From contig JBBBDQ010000347.1 of assembly GCA_037127315.1 (NCBI GenBank), positions 2,903,001 to 2,967,000 on the forward strand: 64,000 nucleotides of DNA, given 5' to 3'. How positions within the stretch are numbered: the first letter of the stretch is position 1; each line of letters starts with the position of its first letter. Source of the DNA: Ascarosepion bandense (taxonomy: Eukaryota > Mollusca > Cephalopoda > Sepiida > Sepiidae). Of this stretch, positions 22,858 to 33,894 are shown piece after piece. Both the position numbers and the translations under genes were made by a program. The notes under the pieces were generated by a model that had not been told where the DNA came from, searched no databases, and worked only from the letters and a program-made list of their open reading frames with translations.

Positions 22858-23275
22858 TAGCTGTTCTTCTTCTTTTCTGTGCCCTGTCCCTTCAGGACGT
22901 AGGCGATCATGGCTCTCCACGTCTCCCTATCCCTTGTGGCTCTTAGTATGTTTGCTCCTGTTGCTTCTGGCAACCCCCGTTCCGTCATCCACCTGATCAT
23001 GCCCTGCAAATATGTTATCCGCTGTCTTCCTCTGTCTCTCCTTCCTTCTATCTGTCCAGTTAGTATCAGGTTCTCCAGGCTCTCCTTCCTCATTGCATGT
23101 CCTAGGAACTTCAGTTGTCTCTTCCTGATGCTCAGCATCAATTTCCTTTTTGTTGCCATTCTTTCTAACACCTCGTCGTTGCTTGTATGCTCAGTCCACG
23201 AAATCCGTAGCCTCCTTCTGTAGAACCACATTTCGGCCGCTTCCAGTTTTGTCCTCATTTTCGATGATATCTGTT
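22858..23275 (-). mobile_element. LINE-A relic 3 (best-preserved 3' end)
   Basis: One uninterrupted minus-strand frame (23258-22857) of 133 codons. It reads KLEAAEMWFYRRRLRISWTE, then VLERMATKRKLMLSIRKRQL, KFLGHAMRKESLENLILTG, IEGRRDRGRQRITYLQ, and ends RETWRAMIAYVLKGQGTEKK. This is the C-terminal tail of the LINE-A ORF2. It ends with AGAAGAAGAA on the minus strand at ~22872-22862. The RT catalytic core is absent, so it is not functional. Confidence 0.9.
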
Positions 23276-23709
23276 ACAGGCTGTTTTGGCTTAGATATAA
23301 ACTAGTAGTTATAATAATGTCCCCAAAGGAGCATACGATAATTCATATTTTCGTTGCCTTTTTTTCTGTAAGAACATTAAAATGGGAAAGAGGCAATAGT
23401 TAACAAGGGGTTTCCTCATAGTCTTATCAATCACCAAACTAGACTATTTCATTCTATAATAACAAGTAGTAATGCTGAAGATACAGGTATAAAATATAAC
23501 ATTAACATCTTCTAGAAAAGCCAAATAAGTCATAACTATAAACAAAACTTATTTTCTCTTAGAAATATCAAGAAATACACACATCATGTGGACCAGAACA
23601 TGAAGACTGGTTATGTACAAAAAATAAAATAAAATTAAAAGGTAACCACGCCATCAACAATAACAAAACCCATTTAAATTACAGAGAACTATCATTATTT
23701 ATGAGTTCG

Positions 23710-24003
23710 GTCAGTCAGTTAAATGCCATACGTGATACACGATTGGGTTATCATGTCTCCAAAGAAACATGACTGACTGGTCAGAAGATTATCCTGCAGT
23801 AGATTGCTATTACTTTCTGCGGTAGACCGGTTTCTAGCCAAGGCTATAGAACCCAATCTGTCCTGTTATTTAACCCAAGTGACGGATTATTACATTTCCC
23901 AAGTGTATTTGCGCGTAAGTGAATTTAAAGAATTCAACTGGAATTCGAACTCGGCTCCCTGATTTCTCGTTCCGAGCCGATATCCACTGCACCACAACGA
24001 ACA
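23710..24003 (-). mobile_element. SINE-1, copy 4
   Basis: Near full length in reverse orientation. The 3' end gtcagtcagttaaatgcc is at ~23710, the inner core at ~23815-23845, the B-box region GAGTTCGAATTCC at ~23938-23950, and the head CACTGCACCACAACG at ~23987. Confidence 0.9.
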
Positions 24004-24545
24004 ACCTTATTTATGAGTTTAAGTGCCTCATAATGAACTGTGTTCCTGATTGAACTAAAATCATAAATGTCATAACACTACATGCCTATCTAGATGACTC
24101 ATGTTACACCTATTTGAAAACAGCTGATTTAAGACAGACATCTACTAATCTACATCCACAGCATAGTAGTAAAACAGATATTATAATAGCCTCATCCACA
24201 CATAAAAAAAAGATATAGGGACCACTAATAATTAAAAGAAACGAATAAAAAAACACCCAATAACGTTAACTATGAACACGGACACCACATGCTGAACGTG
24301 TTTGGAAAATAAAACATTCTTATAACTAAAGATACATAAAATCATACACCCATTTTAAAAAAATGATATAACTAAAAAGGATAAACGTAATTCTTTGGAT
24401 ATGCAGAATTTGAGAGTGTTTTTCACGCTTTGTTTCCAGAAACCAAAAACACTTGTACGAACACAAGAGAGATCACAAAATAATCTAATCGCAGTGTCTT
24501 ATCAGTCGCCTTTAACAAAACTTGTATAAAAGAGTGACTGCTGCC
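24004..24545. other. No gene seen
   Basis: A-rich unassigned sequence with no supported frame. Confidence 0.45.
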
Positions 24546-24552
24546 CAAATAC

Positions 24553-24611
24553 ACAACTATATATATATATATATATATACACAACTATATTATATATATA
24601 TATATATACAC

Positions 24612-24654
<43 letters not shown>

Positions 24655-24675
24655 ACTATATTATATATGTATATA
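24553..24675. repeat. (TA)n interrupted by ACACAACTATA spacers
   Basis: Four blocks of TA repeat separated by the same short spacer (acacaactata). It is a small higher-order array adjoining the hammerhead element. Confidence 0.85.
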
Positions 24676-24677
24676 TA

Positions 24678-24736
24678 GTCATCCGCATACAAGCCTGTTT
24701 AGGCTGTATCACAGTTCATCAGTGTGGTTGAACATG
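24678..24736 (-). ncRNA. Candidate hammerhead ribozyme, copy 2
   Basis: CTGATGA at 24722-24716, helix II CTG/CAG with loop TGATA, but the GAAA box reads CTAAA. Helix III is ACA/TGT and the cleavage triplet is GTA. Helix I is good: the strands ...ACTTGTTCAACCACA and TGCGGATGAC can pair at about seven of nine positions. Pair changes relative to copies 1 and 3 (C-G for U-G) are compensatory. Confidence 0.5.
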
Positions 24737-24830
24737 CATTTGCTTCTGGCCGTGATCGCAACTCGACCGATGTAGTGTCAGTCGGAATAGCTAACCCCGA
24801 ATAAGAGAAGGGACATTTTTATTTTGTATA
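24678..24830 (-). mobile_element. tRNA-like + hammerhead element, copy 2
   Basis: The minus strand begins near 24825 with a tRNA-like head (GGGGTTAGCTATTCC ... GGTCGAGTTGCGATC). It continues through CAGAAGCAAATGCATGTTCAACC to the hammerhead tail at the TA array. The head differs from copies 1 and 4 more than the tail does. Confidence 0.55.
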
Positions 24831-24840
24831 TTATCCGGTC

Positions 24841-24868
24841 ACACACACACACATACACACACACACAC

Positions 24869-24938
<70 letters not shown>
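24841..24938. repeat. (CA)n(TA)n(GA)n compound microsatellite
   Basis: CA run, ~19 TA units, then ~15 GA units. Confidence 0.95.
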
Positions 24939-24939
<1 letters not shown>

Positions 24940-25480
24940 TTTTGGTCATGTGTGAAGTTAGATCAGGTGTTTCAACGGTATCTATTGAAAAACGCGACTA
25001 ATTTTTGTTACATAACAGTAAAATTAGATGCAATATTTTCGGAATGTCTCGCTTATAGTAGGAGTGTGCGAAGTATTCCACAAAAAATACACTGAAGTTT
25101 ATCAATTATGTAAGGCCTGCCAATGAAACCAGGTGCGATTGAATGCGAACTTCATTAAACAATTACATTGGTGAACCACATAACAAAACTAATAATTGTA
25201 TTAAATTAAACAGAAGCCGACAGAAAATCGGGGAAGAACAATGAAGGATGTTGTTACAAGAAATAGTATATTCGTGGACAGAATGATGTTTGAGTGTGCA
25301 AGAGAAATATCGAAAGAGCTATAATTATGTTTCGGTGATAACTCGTCATAAAATAGATAATAAATTAAATAAAGGGATGAAGTAAAATACGGACAGTTTG
25401 ACATGTTCGTAAATCTGTGTGTAAATGATGCAAGATTAATTCTCAGTTTATCCTAAAAACAAACAGGCTCTCAGTGAGAA
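24940..25480. other. No gene seen
   Basis: AT-rich unassigned DNA upstream of LINE-A relic 4. Confidence 0.45.
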
Positions 25481-25965
25481 TGGTGAAGGAATTAAGTAAA
25501 TGAGTACATTGACTAGAAATAGGCTACACGAAAACCGAATGTATGGTCATCAGTAAACAGAGGAGCCCAAAATGCCAATTACAGGTTGGGAATACTAAAA
25601 TCAAGCAAGTACAAAAATTTAAGTACTTGGGAGGTGTTCTAACGGAAGACGAAAGTGCGACACTGAGATCCGAAGGCGAATTGAAATGTTCAAAAGGACG
25701 CGTCCCAGAAGCTGAGCAGAGTATTAAGAGACTAGAAACAAAGAGAGTACTGAATTGCTATGTGATGTCAGTTCTTCAATATGGTAGTGAACACTTGACA
25801 ATATCATCAAAGATGAAGGGAAAGTTTGGACAACTGAAATGTGGTTCTACAGAAGGATGCTGGGGGTATCATTGATTGAGCATGTTAGCAATTGTGAGGT
25901 TTTAGAAGAGATGAAAACGAAAAGGAAATTAATACTGAGCATCAGAAAGAGACAGAAAGAAACTG
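25480..25965 (+). mobile_element. LINE-A relic 4
   Basis: Reads TKTECMVISKQRSPKCQLQV (~25520-25590), KIKQVQKFKYLGGVLTED, then CYVMSVLQYGSEHLTISSKM (~25755-25815). A frame change leads into MWFYRRMLGVSLIEHVSN and KTKRKLILSIRKRQKE (ending ~25960). It stops abruptly before FLGHAM at the LINE-B junction, so its own 3' end is lost. The YADD core is absent. Confidence 0.85.
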
Positions 25966-26770
25966 TTAGCATAGAAATTACGATTACATCTAGCCATTTC
26001 AAATGTAAACTTAAGAGGCCAGGTTTTTTTAAAATCAATGTTGTCTGGGATGCCAGAAGTCGAGGAGAGCTCCACAAGCTAGAAGTGCAAGAGGTAAAAC
26101 TGTTAGCACAAAAATTACGGATGCATCTAGCCATTCCAACTGCAAATTAATAAGACCTTCCGCCAATCTAGTCAGTTTGGTTCTACGAGTGATATACGCT
26201 TGGGCGATCATGCCTCTTTCAAGTTATGACTGACCAAGCAGAAGACATTCCCACAGTATTTTGCCCGTTGGTTTATGCTGCAGACTGGTTGGCAACCAAG
26301 GCTATCGAACGCAGTTTAACCTCTTATTCAACTCATGGCTAGGGAATGGGACTCTAATTCGAAGCGCTATCCATTACGCCTCTACTCTATACATAAAGTC
26401 TTCGTACCATAGCATAGAATTCATCCGGGTATTTACCATAAAAGTATTTATAGGAAAGATACAGGGGAGCTACATTATGGCAGAAAGCATGTTACTGAAG
26501 CTAAGTGCCGTTTTATATTTCTTTGGATTTTATCGAGAATCCCTCAATATACAACAGAAGCATCAGACTATAAGTAGAAGCAATATTCTAATCATGGACG
26601 AATGGTAGACTTATAACTATATAAGATGGATTCTGGAACGAAAATTGTCTAGCCCGACACCGGGAACGAACATTCTTAGCAGTCGATCTAGCAATGAATT
26701 CAGTATAGTCGTCTCTTCATGTCAGCCGAGAATGACCACCTGAAATGGTTAGCATCAGCCATGCTGATGG
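25966..26770 (-). mobile_element. LINE-B relic 3, interrupted by SINE-1
   Basis: The minus strand retains pieces corresponding to the 3' half of LINE-B in the correct order: 25966-26165, then a SINE, then 26385-26480 and 26590-26770. The left part contains a local duplication, with actgttagca.a.aaatta at 25968 and again at ~26099. Comparison with relic 4 shows that the sequence on both sides of the SINE would be contiguous without it. Confidence 0.65.
26170..26350 (-). mobile_element. SINE-1, copy 5 (partial)
   Basis: The 3' half in reverse orientation: gtgatatacgcttgggcgat at ~26190, and inner core gactggttggcaaccaaggc at ~26283. It ends near 26350 without the tRNA-like head. Confidence 0.75.
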
Positions 26771-26884
26771 CAGGCTAGAAATGAGTCTTTCAGATGTAAC
26801 GAAATTTAGAATTTTATTTTCTAAAAATTGTGGCAGGTACTTGCTTTTATTCATTTAATCATTGTACCTAGTTTTTTTTTTTTT

Positions 26885-27560
26885 TTTATAAGCGTTTCAC
26901 CCCGAGCAAGGCATGTCACTGCCACTACTGTGCAGGGGGCTACGTAGAGAGGAGAAAGGCTGGTTAAATATAGGACATAACAGAGGGTGGGTGATAGGCG
27001 GGTGAGGATACCGAGAATGAGGGTTGGGTAGATGAGAGTGTTGTGAGAATAGTTGGGAGTTAGTGTGATAGGAGGTGTCTATTGACCCTACATTTAAACA
27101 CCTGGAGATTGTAACTGTCGGGAAAGCAGACTTGTGGAAGGGAGTTCCACAGGCGGGAAGCGCGAGAAAAGAAGCTGTTGGAGTAGAATTTACGGTTACA
27201 TCTTATTTGTTTAACTGTAAAAGGGTGGGACCTAGTTGCTAATCTAGTATCTCGTGTAAATTCGTGCTTGGGCGGCACCAGTGATCTAAGCTCATCGGAG
27301 CAGAAGCCATGAAAGTACTTGTAGAAGAGGCACAGGGAAGCTACATCACGCCGGTGTGAGAGCGGCTGCAGCCGGTCTGCCAAGTTAGTATCAACCACGT
27401 TACAGATCCTCCTTTGTATTTTGTCAAGAAGCCCAAGGAGAGCAGCAGGGGCACCCGACCAGATATGGCAGCAATAGTACCTAGTATTAAATCAAACATA
27501 TCTCCGGGAATGGTAAAGATGCTGAAGGAGGGTTGATTTTATCGAAACACTCTGTCAAGA
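26885..27560 (-). mobile_element. LINE-B relic 4 (good C-terminal frame)
   Basis: An uninterrupted minus-strand frame from 27398 to 27060 reads LADRLQPLSHRRDVASLCLF, then YKYFHGFCSDELRSLVPPKHEFTRDTRLATRS, KFYSNSFFSRASRLWNSLP, and YNLQVFKCRVNRHLLSH with a stop. The 3' UTR follows to the terminal motif at ~26893 and a T-run (poly-A on the minus strand) at 26873-26888. The best-preserved LINE-B tail together with relic 6. No RT core; 5' truncated. Confidence 0.9.
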
Positions 27561-27734
27561 TAGATTGGCAAACAAGGATAAAGAGCTTTTATCTACCCAC
27601 TAAGTGAGGAGCAGCCGTTTCATGTTAGCACAACTATCAGCGAACAGTTTCTGCTACCATATCTCACTCATAATTTTTGCATCAATCATTGATATTATTT
27701 TCAAGAATTTCTTGATGATGCAGCATATTTTTTA

Positions 27735-28320
27735 ATTTAATTTCACCCTAAGCGAGTTGGGATCGCCACAAGTGTGCCGTGTGTTACAGTTTCAGAAATG
27801 ACTGGGTACAGGAGGCGTCGACGAAAGGATAAAACATGGATGACATTCAAGGAAACAGAAGATGCCAATTGACGTTGCATTTACATTTTTGAAGCAAGTA
27901 AACGGAAGAAAGTTTCACAGTCGAAGGTGCGAGAAAAGAATCTATTAAAGTAGAAGTGACGGTTACTTTTCGCTTTTTTAGCGGGTGGGATTAGATTCAT
28001 AGCACACTTAAATATATGTGATCTGGGAAGCGAGGAAAAAGCTTGCCAGTGTTTTTGCTATGAAAATATTTGTGAAAAGAGAGAGGGAAGATATATCACG
28101 TCGATGAGAAAGTAACTGAATCCGAGATGCAAAGTCAAGATTGGTGATATTGCAGATTTTTGGGTGGGGATTTTGTCAAGAATCTCGAGATGAACATAAG
28201 AAGCAACAGACCAGATATGTCAACAGAATTCAATGTATGAATTAATGGTAGATTTAAAATGTGATTCTGAGTTCCAAATAGGTATTGGAATGTCCAAGAA
28301 TTTATTCAAATTACTAAGCA
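27735..28320 (-). mobile_element. LINE-B relic 5 (old)
   Basis: Nucleotide-level resemblance to relic 4 in the same orientation: tttcaccctaagcgagttgg (27745), then aagtttcacagtcgaaggtgcgagaaaagaa (~27910) and gatatatcacgtcgatgagaaagtaactg (~28090). The protein frame is destroyed. Relics 4 and 5 lie head-to-tail, 170 bp apart. Confidence 0.65.
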
Positions 28321-28334
28321 GACTACTAAGCAGA

Positions 28335-29370
28335 CTACTAAAAGACATTAGAAAAGAAAAAAAAGAAAATAGTATTGAACTTTTACATGATATCTGTCCT
28401 CCGTTATAGCAACGAATACTGGATTATCTCCTCAAAGATAAATACGTTATTTGAAGCAACCGAAATGTTCTACTGAAATATGCTGAGGATACCATTGGCC
28501 GAACAAGGGAGCAACAACGAGGTTTTAAAGAGAATAAAAGCAAAACATCAGAATGAGGCAGTTAATATTTTTAGGGCATGTCATGAAGAAACACGGCGGG
28601 AAATTTTTGTTTTGCTCCCCGATGGCCTTTACCCCTTCAAATTTTTCCAAAACATCCTTAATTCCGTGCAAATGTATATGCTGAACTCAAATCGATGAAT
28701 GTTTATAGAAGAAACGTACCTTCTTTTCATGTTATCGACCAGAAATAAATCGGACTATATCTCATATCTGCTTCACCGCTGAATGACTTGAGGATACTGA
28801 ATTCGTTCTATTTACACCATTTTTAGTAATTATTCCGCGATTTGTTGGGTTTTGGAACTCAGTTTTCGCGTATTAATCGCAAAATGTAAATAAAAAAAAA
28901 CGAAAAATCGTAAATCTACGCGTGAAGTCAGTCTGTAGTGAATAACATTTTCTAACCGTGGTTAGGGGGTGTGATAAACAGCGACAAGAAGTTCCATATT
29001 TTTCTTCTCGATAAAATGAAAAAAAGGTATGTTTTCGATAAACAATTATCGATTTGCGTTCAACATATACGTTTGCACAGAAATAGGGATGTTTTGGAAA
29101 AATTTGAAGGGGTAAAGGCCTTTGGGGAACAAAACAAAAATTTAGCAACACGGCGTGGAAAATTTGATAGTCACGTGACAGATTGATAGAGAGACAGAAA
29201 AACAGCGCTTAACATACCTGTTCAGTTTCAGAAAATAGATGGCAGAACAGGGTTTGGGCTAAATAAAATAAACAAAAACAAGGCATATTAAGCAAGACAA
29301 GGAATATGAGTTGATGAGCGCCATGATCGCCTATGTCCTGAATGGACACGACACATCAAAAAAATATATT
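28335..29370 (+). mobile_element. LINE-A relic 5, split by a TIR element
   Basis: The left part (28335-28598) reads VLRYSNEYWIISSKI, then MLRIPLAEQGSNNEVLKRIK, and ends in the GHVMKKH-equivalent region. The right part (29147-29370) resumes with HGVENLIVT, QIDRETEKQRLTYL, and ends AMIAYVLNGHDT. Removing 28599-29146 restores continuity of the ENLI/TG block. Stops and frameshifts abound in both parts. Confidence 0.8.
28599..29146. mobile_element. 548-bp TIR element with 9-bp target-site duplication
   Basis: Flanked by AACACGGCG at 28590-28598 and 29147-29155. The termini are inverted: GGAAATTTTTGTTTTGCTCC on the left, and ACAAAACAAAAATTTAGC on the right. The inverted similarity continues for about 190 bp (to ~28790 and ~28955) with moderate divergence. 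No transposase frame is recognisable. The 9-bp duplication with long TIRs fits a Mutator-like MITE; superfamily assignment is inference. A 55-bp piece of the same terminus recurs at 29488-29545. Confidence 0.75.
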
Positions 29371-29487
29371 TACACAATAAATTGATAACCAAGTCACTTA
29401 ATTTGTTTTTATTCTTGAGCCTACAGGATATAAAGACAAAGATTTCAATTTAACAACCAACAGAATTTTCAGGACTCTTGTCTGTAG

Positions 29488-29690
29488 GATAAATTTTTGT
29501 TTTGCTCCCCGATGGCCTTTACCCCCTCAAATTTCCTTAATTCCCTGCAAATGCGGAATTTGTGCTTAAAATGAATATTATCAAAAAGTCACTTTGGTAG
29601 AATCGAACAGGCAGGGATACGAACCCTGATCTCATGCAAGGAATACCAAGCATTCAGCTACACAATCGAAAATCATATTAAAAAATAAAA
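29488..29690 (-). mobile_element. tRNA-like SINE candidate, copy 1
   Basis: On the minus strand, GTGTAGCTGAATGCTTGG (A-box-like) lies near 29660. GGGTTCGTATCCC (B-box) lies near 29615, with TGC in the anticodon position. The acceptor stem is not complementary, so it is not a functional tRNA gene. Downstream comes aaagtgactttttgataata and then a piece of the TIR element terminus (29488-29545). Confidence 0.5.
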
Positions 29691-29944
29691 GAAAGAAAAA
29701 TTTCCTGAGTAGTCATGTAACTTTTGCCTTAAATTCCAGTGATTAAAAACTTGTTTTTCTCATTTCCAATGCACAGAAAGCAGATTGAGTGCTGAAAAAC
29801 AGTCATGAAAGATTCAAGTCAGAAATTGAAAACATCTGATTAAACTTTTTTCATACACCGACAGAAATAGTTCGGCTGGAAATAGAGAAAAAGTAGGTGG
29901 ATTGTAAAGTAAATGACTTCAGATGAGAAAAAGCAAAGACTGCA

Positions 29945-30075
29945 ATTCGTATTACCGTTTTAAACTCGGTTCGTATCACTAACCATTCAGCGTCTGAGTA
30001 CATGCGTTTCGGGTTCGTATCACTTCTTCGATTTTGTCAAGGTGACTTTTTCATAATATACATTTACTGGGATGA
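29945..30075 (+). mobile_element. tRNA-like SINE candidate, copy 2
   Basis: Shares gggttcgtatcac, then cttcgattttgtcaaggtgactttttcataatata (in part) with the element at 29488-29690, but in the opposite orientation. A second cggttcgtatcac lies 60 bp upstream. It is short and partial. Confidence 0.4.
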
Positions 30076-30107
30076 TTAACTCATTTTTAAGCAACCGTAT
30101 TCGCGTT

Positions 30108-30416
30108 TGAATATGCGTTGTGATGCAGTTGATATCGGCTCGGAACGAGAAATCGGGGAGCCGAGTTCGAATTCCAGTTGAATTAATTAAATTGATTTAC
30201 GCGCAAGTACCATTGCGAAAGGAATTAATCCGTCTCTTCCCTCTAGTTATGGGTTAAATAACAGAACAGATTGGGTGCTATAGCCTTGGCTGGCAACCAG
30301 TCTACCTCAGAAAGTAATGGCAAACTACTGCGGGATAACCTTCTGCCCAGTCAGTCATGTCTGTTTCGAGATGTGATCGCTAAAAAGTGTATCACGTATG
30401 GCATTTAATTGACTGA
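30108..30416 (+). mobile_element. SINE-1, copy 6
   Basis: Complete: head gatgcagttgatatcggctc, B-box region GAGTTCGAATTCC at 30162-30174, inner core ggctggcaaccagtctacc at ~30288-30306, 3' end acgtatggcatttaattgactga. Confidence 0.9.
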
Positions 30417-30644
30417 TTCACATTTGACTAAATATTTCTTCTACGTCAATTAAAGAACTATAAAACTACATACGAAATAAACGTTTCACACTCACTAAAT
30501 ATTGTTATTCTACATTATCGACAAGAATTTTACTAATTCATTTGACTGTGTTACCTTGAAATTTCTTTTTATGTATTATCTAAGTTCAAGAATAAAAAGA
30601 AATTAAGCGACTTGATTATCAATTTATTGTGAAAATATTCTTAT

Positions 30645-31055
30645 TTATTTGTATTCTTCTTCTATGTGCCATGTCCTTTCAGGACCCAGGCGATCATAGC
30701 CCTCCACATCTCCCTATCCCTAATGGCTATTAACACGCTTTCTTCGGTTGCTCCACCCAAACCCCGGTCTGCAATCCATTTGAAGAAATCTATCAAGTAT
30801 GTTACGCGTTGATTTCCCGTCTCCCTTTCCCGCTTTCTGACATGTGAGTGTCAGATTTTCCAAGCCCTCCATTCTTAGTACATGTCCCAGGAACTTCATA
30901 TTTTTTCTTGATGATAAGTATTAGTTTCTTTTTTGTTTCTATCGTCCCCAACACCTCACTGTTGCTCACAGGTTCAGTCCAATGTATCCGAAGTAACATT
31001 CTGTAAAACCAATCAACGGTTTCAAACGGTTTGCTCTTAAAATACAATCATGCTT
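30645..31055 (-). mobile_element. LINE-A relic 6
   Basis: The minus-strand frame 31047-30802 reads WFYRMLLRIHWTEPVSNSEV, LGTIETKKKLILIIKKKYEV, then a degraded GTCTKNGGLGKSDTHMS. It shifts near 30800 into the tail MIAWVLKGHGT-like ending at ~30665. The 3' end is agaagaataca on the minus strand. Confidence 0.85.
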
Positions 31056-31232
31056 TATTTATCACTCGAATGCTGGTTTTGTTCGGTTAAGTTTTGTTCG
31101 GTTACTTAATTTTAAGATATACAAACCTTTGTTGCATTATTTCATACCGATTTTTAAAAATCTTTATAATTATAATGATACTGAAATCGATAGATAAAGA
31201 TAATATTTGAATTATTTTGGATTTTAATTGAA

Positions 31233-31976
31233 TTACTAACAGTATAGCCCGGCGTTGCTCGGGTGTAATGAAAGCTTTAAAACTAATTCATGGTCCTAGT
31301 GCTCAGACTCTTTGGACGTTGCCACGAAAGACTAAAAAGCAATAGTTGTTTCCAGTTAAAGCGAAACTGTAGACTGAAAAAAAGATGAATGGATGAAAGT
31401 CAAATTTTGATTTCCTGGTATCGATATCAAATAAGGTTTTTTCGTCGTAAACTGAATTTTGAAGATTAATAAGTCCTCTGAGTAAATGGTATCATGGCTG
31501 AGACTAAGAATTGCAATTATACCTACTGAGAGCCAAACCCGAAACAAAAACTAAAATAAAAGGGCTGAAAAAATACAAACATGCAGGCAGATAAACAGAC
31601 ACACACAAAAACATCTTGCCTTTTATATATATATATATATATTATCGATTTTCTGCACTATTGTAAGAACTGCAACCTTGAAACTTCTGAATATCGTTTC
31701 TTATGTCTTTGTCTATGAGTGTATCAAATTTGATTAAAATCGGACCACTCCTTCTATAACCTGATTTTTTCTATTATCGATTTTCGATATTTATCGGGGG
31801 TACCTCGCCACAGAACCTAGCTAAAACCACTCGCAGACGCTTATAGTACAGTAAATTTTCAAGAAAATCGGTTCAGGCGTTTCGGAGTCTATAGGTAACG
31901 GACGCACACACACAGACGCGCGCACACACACACACACACACACAGACAACGTTCCATTTATAAATACGTTTAGATT
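31233..31976 (+). repeat. Dispersed repeat R1, copy 2
   Basis: Full length, same ends as copy 1, lacking the 26-bp internal duplication. The CA run near the 3' end is longer and interrupted with GACGCGCG (31906-31945). Confidence 0.8.
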
Positions 31977-32269
31977 AAGGCAACATTTTATAGAGTTTTT
32001 ACATGTCCATAGTTTAATTTGTGTTTAGTGAAAAGGAAAATTTGGTCAAGTTTGATATTTGAATCTATATGCAAATATCGTTCGTATTCATAGACGAACT
32101 GAAAAGCAAATATTATTCAGGTTTATACGTCTGTCTATACGTAAACATTGGTCCTATTTACACTTCTAACAGCAAATGCTGGTCAAGTATATACATAAAT
32201 CAACAGGTAAACACTGGTTGGATATAATAAGCATTAGCTAACCCCGCAACGTTGCAGAATACGTACCAA

Positions 32270-32440
32270 TATAGGGTATTTATTATGATGTTAATTTTAT
32301 GAACCTAAACTTTCATGCTGGCACAAGGCTAGTTTGAAGAGAGCATTCAGAAGATTTTCTCGCAGTAGGTTGCTATATCTTTTTCCGCTAGATTGGTTGC
32401 CAACCAAGGCAACAGAACCCAGTTATTACATACCTATTAG
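32270..32440 (-). mobile_element. SINE-3, copy 1 (partial)
   Basis: Contains gttaattttatgaacctaaa, then gaagattttctcgcagtaggttgc and gctagattggttgccaaccaaggc. It matches the centre of the two ~325-bp SINE-3 copies at 34.1 and 35.3 kb and shares the inner core with SINE-1. Confidence 0.6.
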
Positions 32441-32869
32441 TTTAAGGTGTTTAGATATATATTTGCTGCCACTTAAAGTCTATTTAACTTGAAATCCTTG
32501 ATAAGATCCAAAGAAGAATCATCAAGGTCATTGGTCTTGATATGCTCGGTTTCATTCACTTTCACACCGCCTTATGTTTGCCTCTCTATGTCATTTTTGA
32601 GTGAATGAGTTTTGTTTAACAGCATATCGACATCTGTGGGTTATTTAATGCCAAAAAGGTGCCGATTTCATGTATTTTTTTTTAATGTTCCGTTATAATG
32701 AGAAGGTTGATTTCGTCACATTTTAATGAAAATTTTGTTTTTATTCCGCTTTTATCTTAGAAAACACAATATATCTTCTAGCTTTATATTCAAAACTGTT
32801 TTGCTGAGAATTTTTTTTTCCTTCAAAAATGTGTTATGGTAATATTTTTTTCTTCAAAAATGTATTGTT

Positions 32870-33890
32870 GGTAAGTAGGTATGTACGCCGATGACACCAC
32901 AGTTTACTCTCGCCTCGACCAAAAATCTGGTGTAGGCGACAAAGCTAACCTCGCAGCCGAGCTTGAAAAGGACCTCCAATCCGTAGTGGAATGGAGTAAG
33001 AAATGGCTTGTAAATTTTAATGCTTTTAAAACGAAGCTACTATCAATTAACCATGATAGACAATCGCACCTACCTCCCATTACATGGACAAGGCTTGCCT
33101 CCCAGAGAGTAAAACACTACGGCTACTTGGTCTCACACTTTCAGCGGACCTCAATTGGAATGACTATATCGAATCCATTGCTAAATCTGCTGCTATGAAA
33201 GTCGGTTCTCTGTGAAGGTTTTCCGTCTGAATCTATCCTGTACATATATAAATCTACCATCCGCCCGTGCATTGAATACTGCTGCCATGTCTGGTCGGGT
33301 GCCCCTGCTATTCTCCTCGGGCTTCTCGACAAGGTACAGCGGATGTTCTGTAATGTGATCGATCCCGAATTGGCAGACCGCCTGCAGTCTCTCTCTCACC
33401 GGTGCAACGTGGCTTCCCTGTGTCTCTTCTATAAATACTTTCACGGCTTCTGCTCCGATGAACTTAGATCACTGGTACCCCCTAGATACGAATTTGAACG
33501 AGATACTAGATTAGCAACTAGATCCCACCCTTTTACAGTGAAACCGATAAAATGCAACCGCAACTTCTACTCCAACAGTTTCTTTTCTCGCACTTCCCGA
33601 CTGTGGAATTCCCTTCCACATGATTGCTTCCCCGACGGCTACAATTTCCAGGAGTTTAAATGTAAGGTCAATAGACACCTCCTAACACACTAACTCGCTC
33701 TCATTCTTTCAAACACTCTTCCCATCAGCCCAACCCTCATCCTCGGTATCCTTACCCAACTATCACCTTCCTTCTGACATTTCCTATATTTAACCACTCC
33801 TTTTTTTACCTTCCCCTATGTAGCCCCATGCGCAATAGTGGCAGTGGAATGCCTTGCTTGGGGTGAAATGATTAAAAAAAATTTTTTTTT
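32870..33890 (+). mobile_element. LINE-B relic 6 (carries the RT YADD box)
   Basis: The longest LINE-B copy. The frame at 32881 opens with MYADDTTVYSRLDQKSGV, the catalytic YxDD motif of a reverse transcriptase, then SVVEWSKKWLVNFNAFKTKL. A frameshift near 33100 leads to LSADLNWNDYIESI. A further frame at 33343-33693 gives LADRLQSLSHRCNVASLCLF, YKYFHGFCSDELRSLVPPRY, FFSRTSRLWNSLPHDCFPDG and VNRHLLTH with a stop. The 3' UTR runs to the terminal ggggtgaaatgatt (~33862) and an A-run. 5' truncated just before the YADD box, and frameshifted, so inactive. Confidence 0.92.
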
Positions 33891-33894
33891 TCTT

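Noticed and set aside
28873..29151. 92-codon minus-strand frame within the TIR element as a protein
   Set aside because: It overlaps the inverted terminus, has no known motif, and the other arm does not keep the frame open.
29595..29670. Possible tRNA-Ala (TGC) gene on the minus strand
   Set aside because: A-box and B-box are present but the acceptor stem ends are not complementary. A related truncated copy exists at 29945-30075, so it is a SINE-type head.
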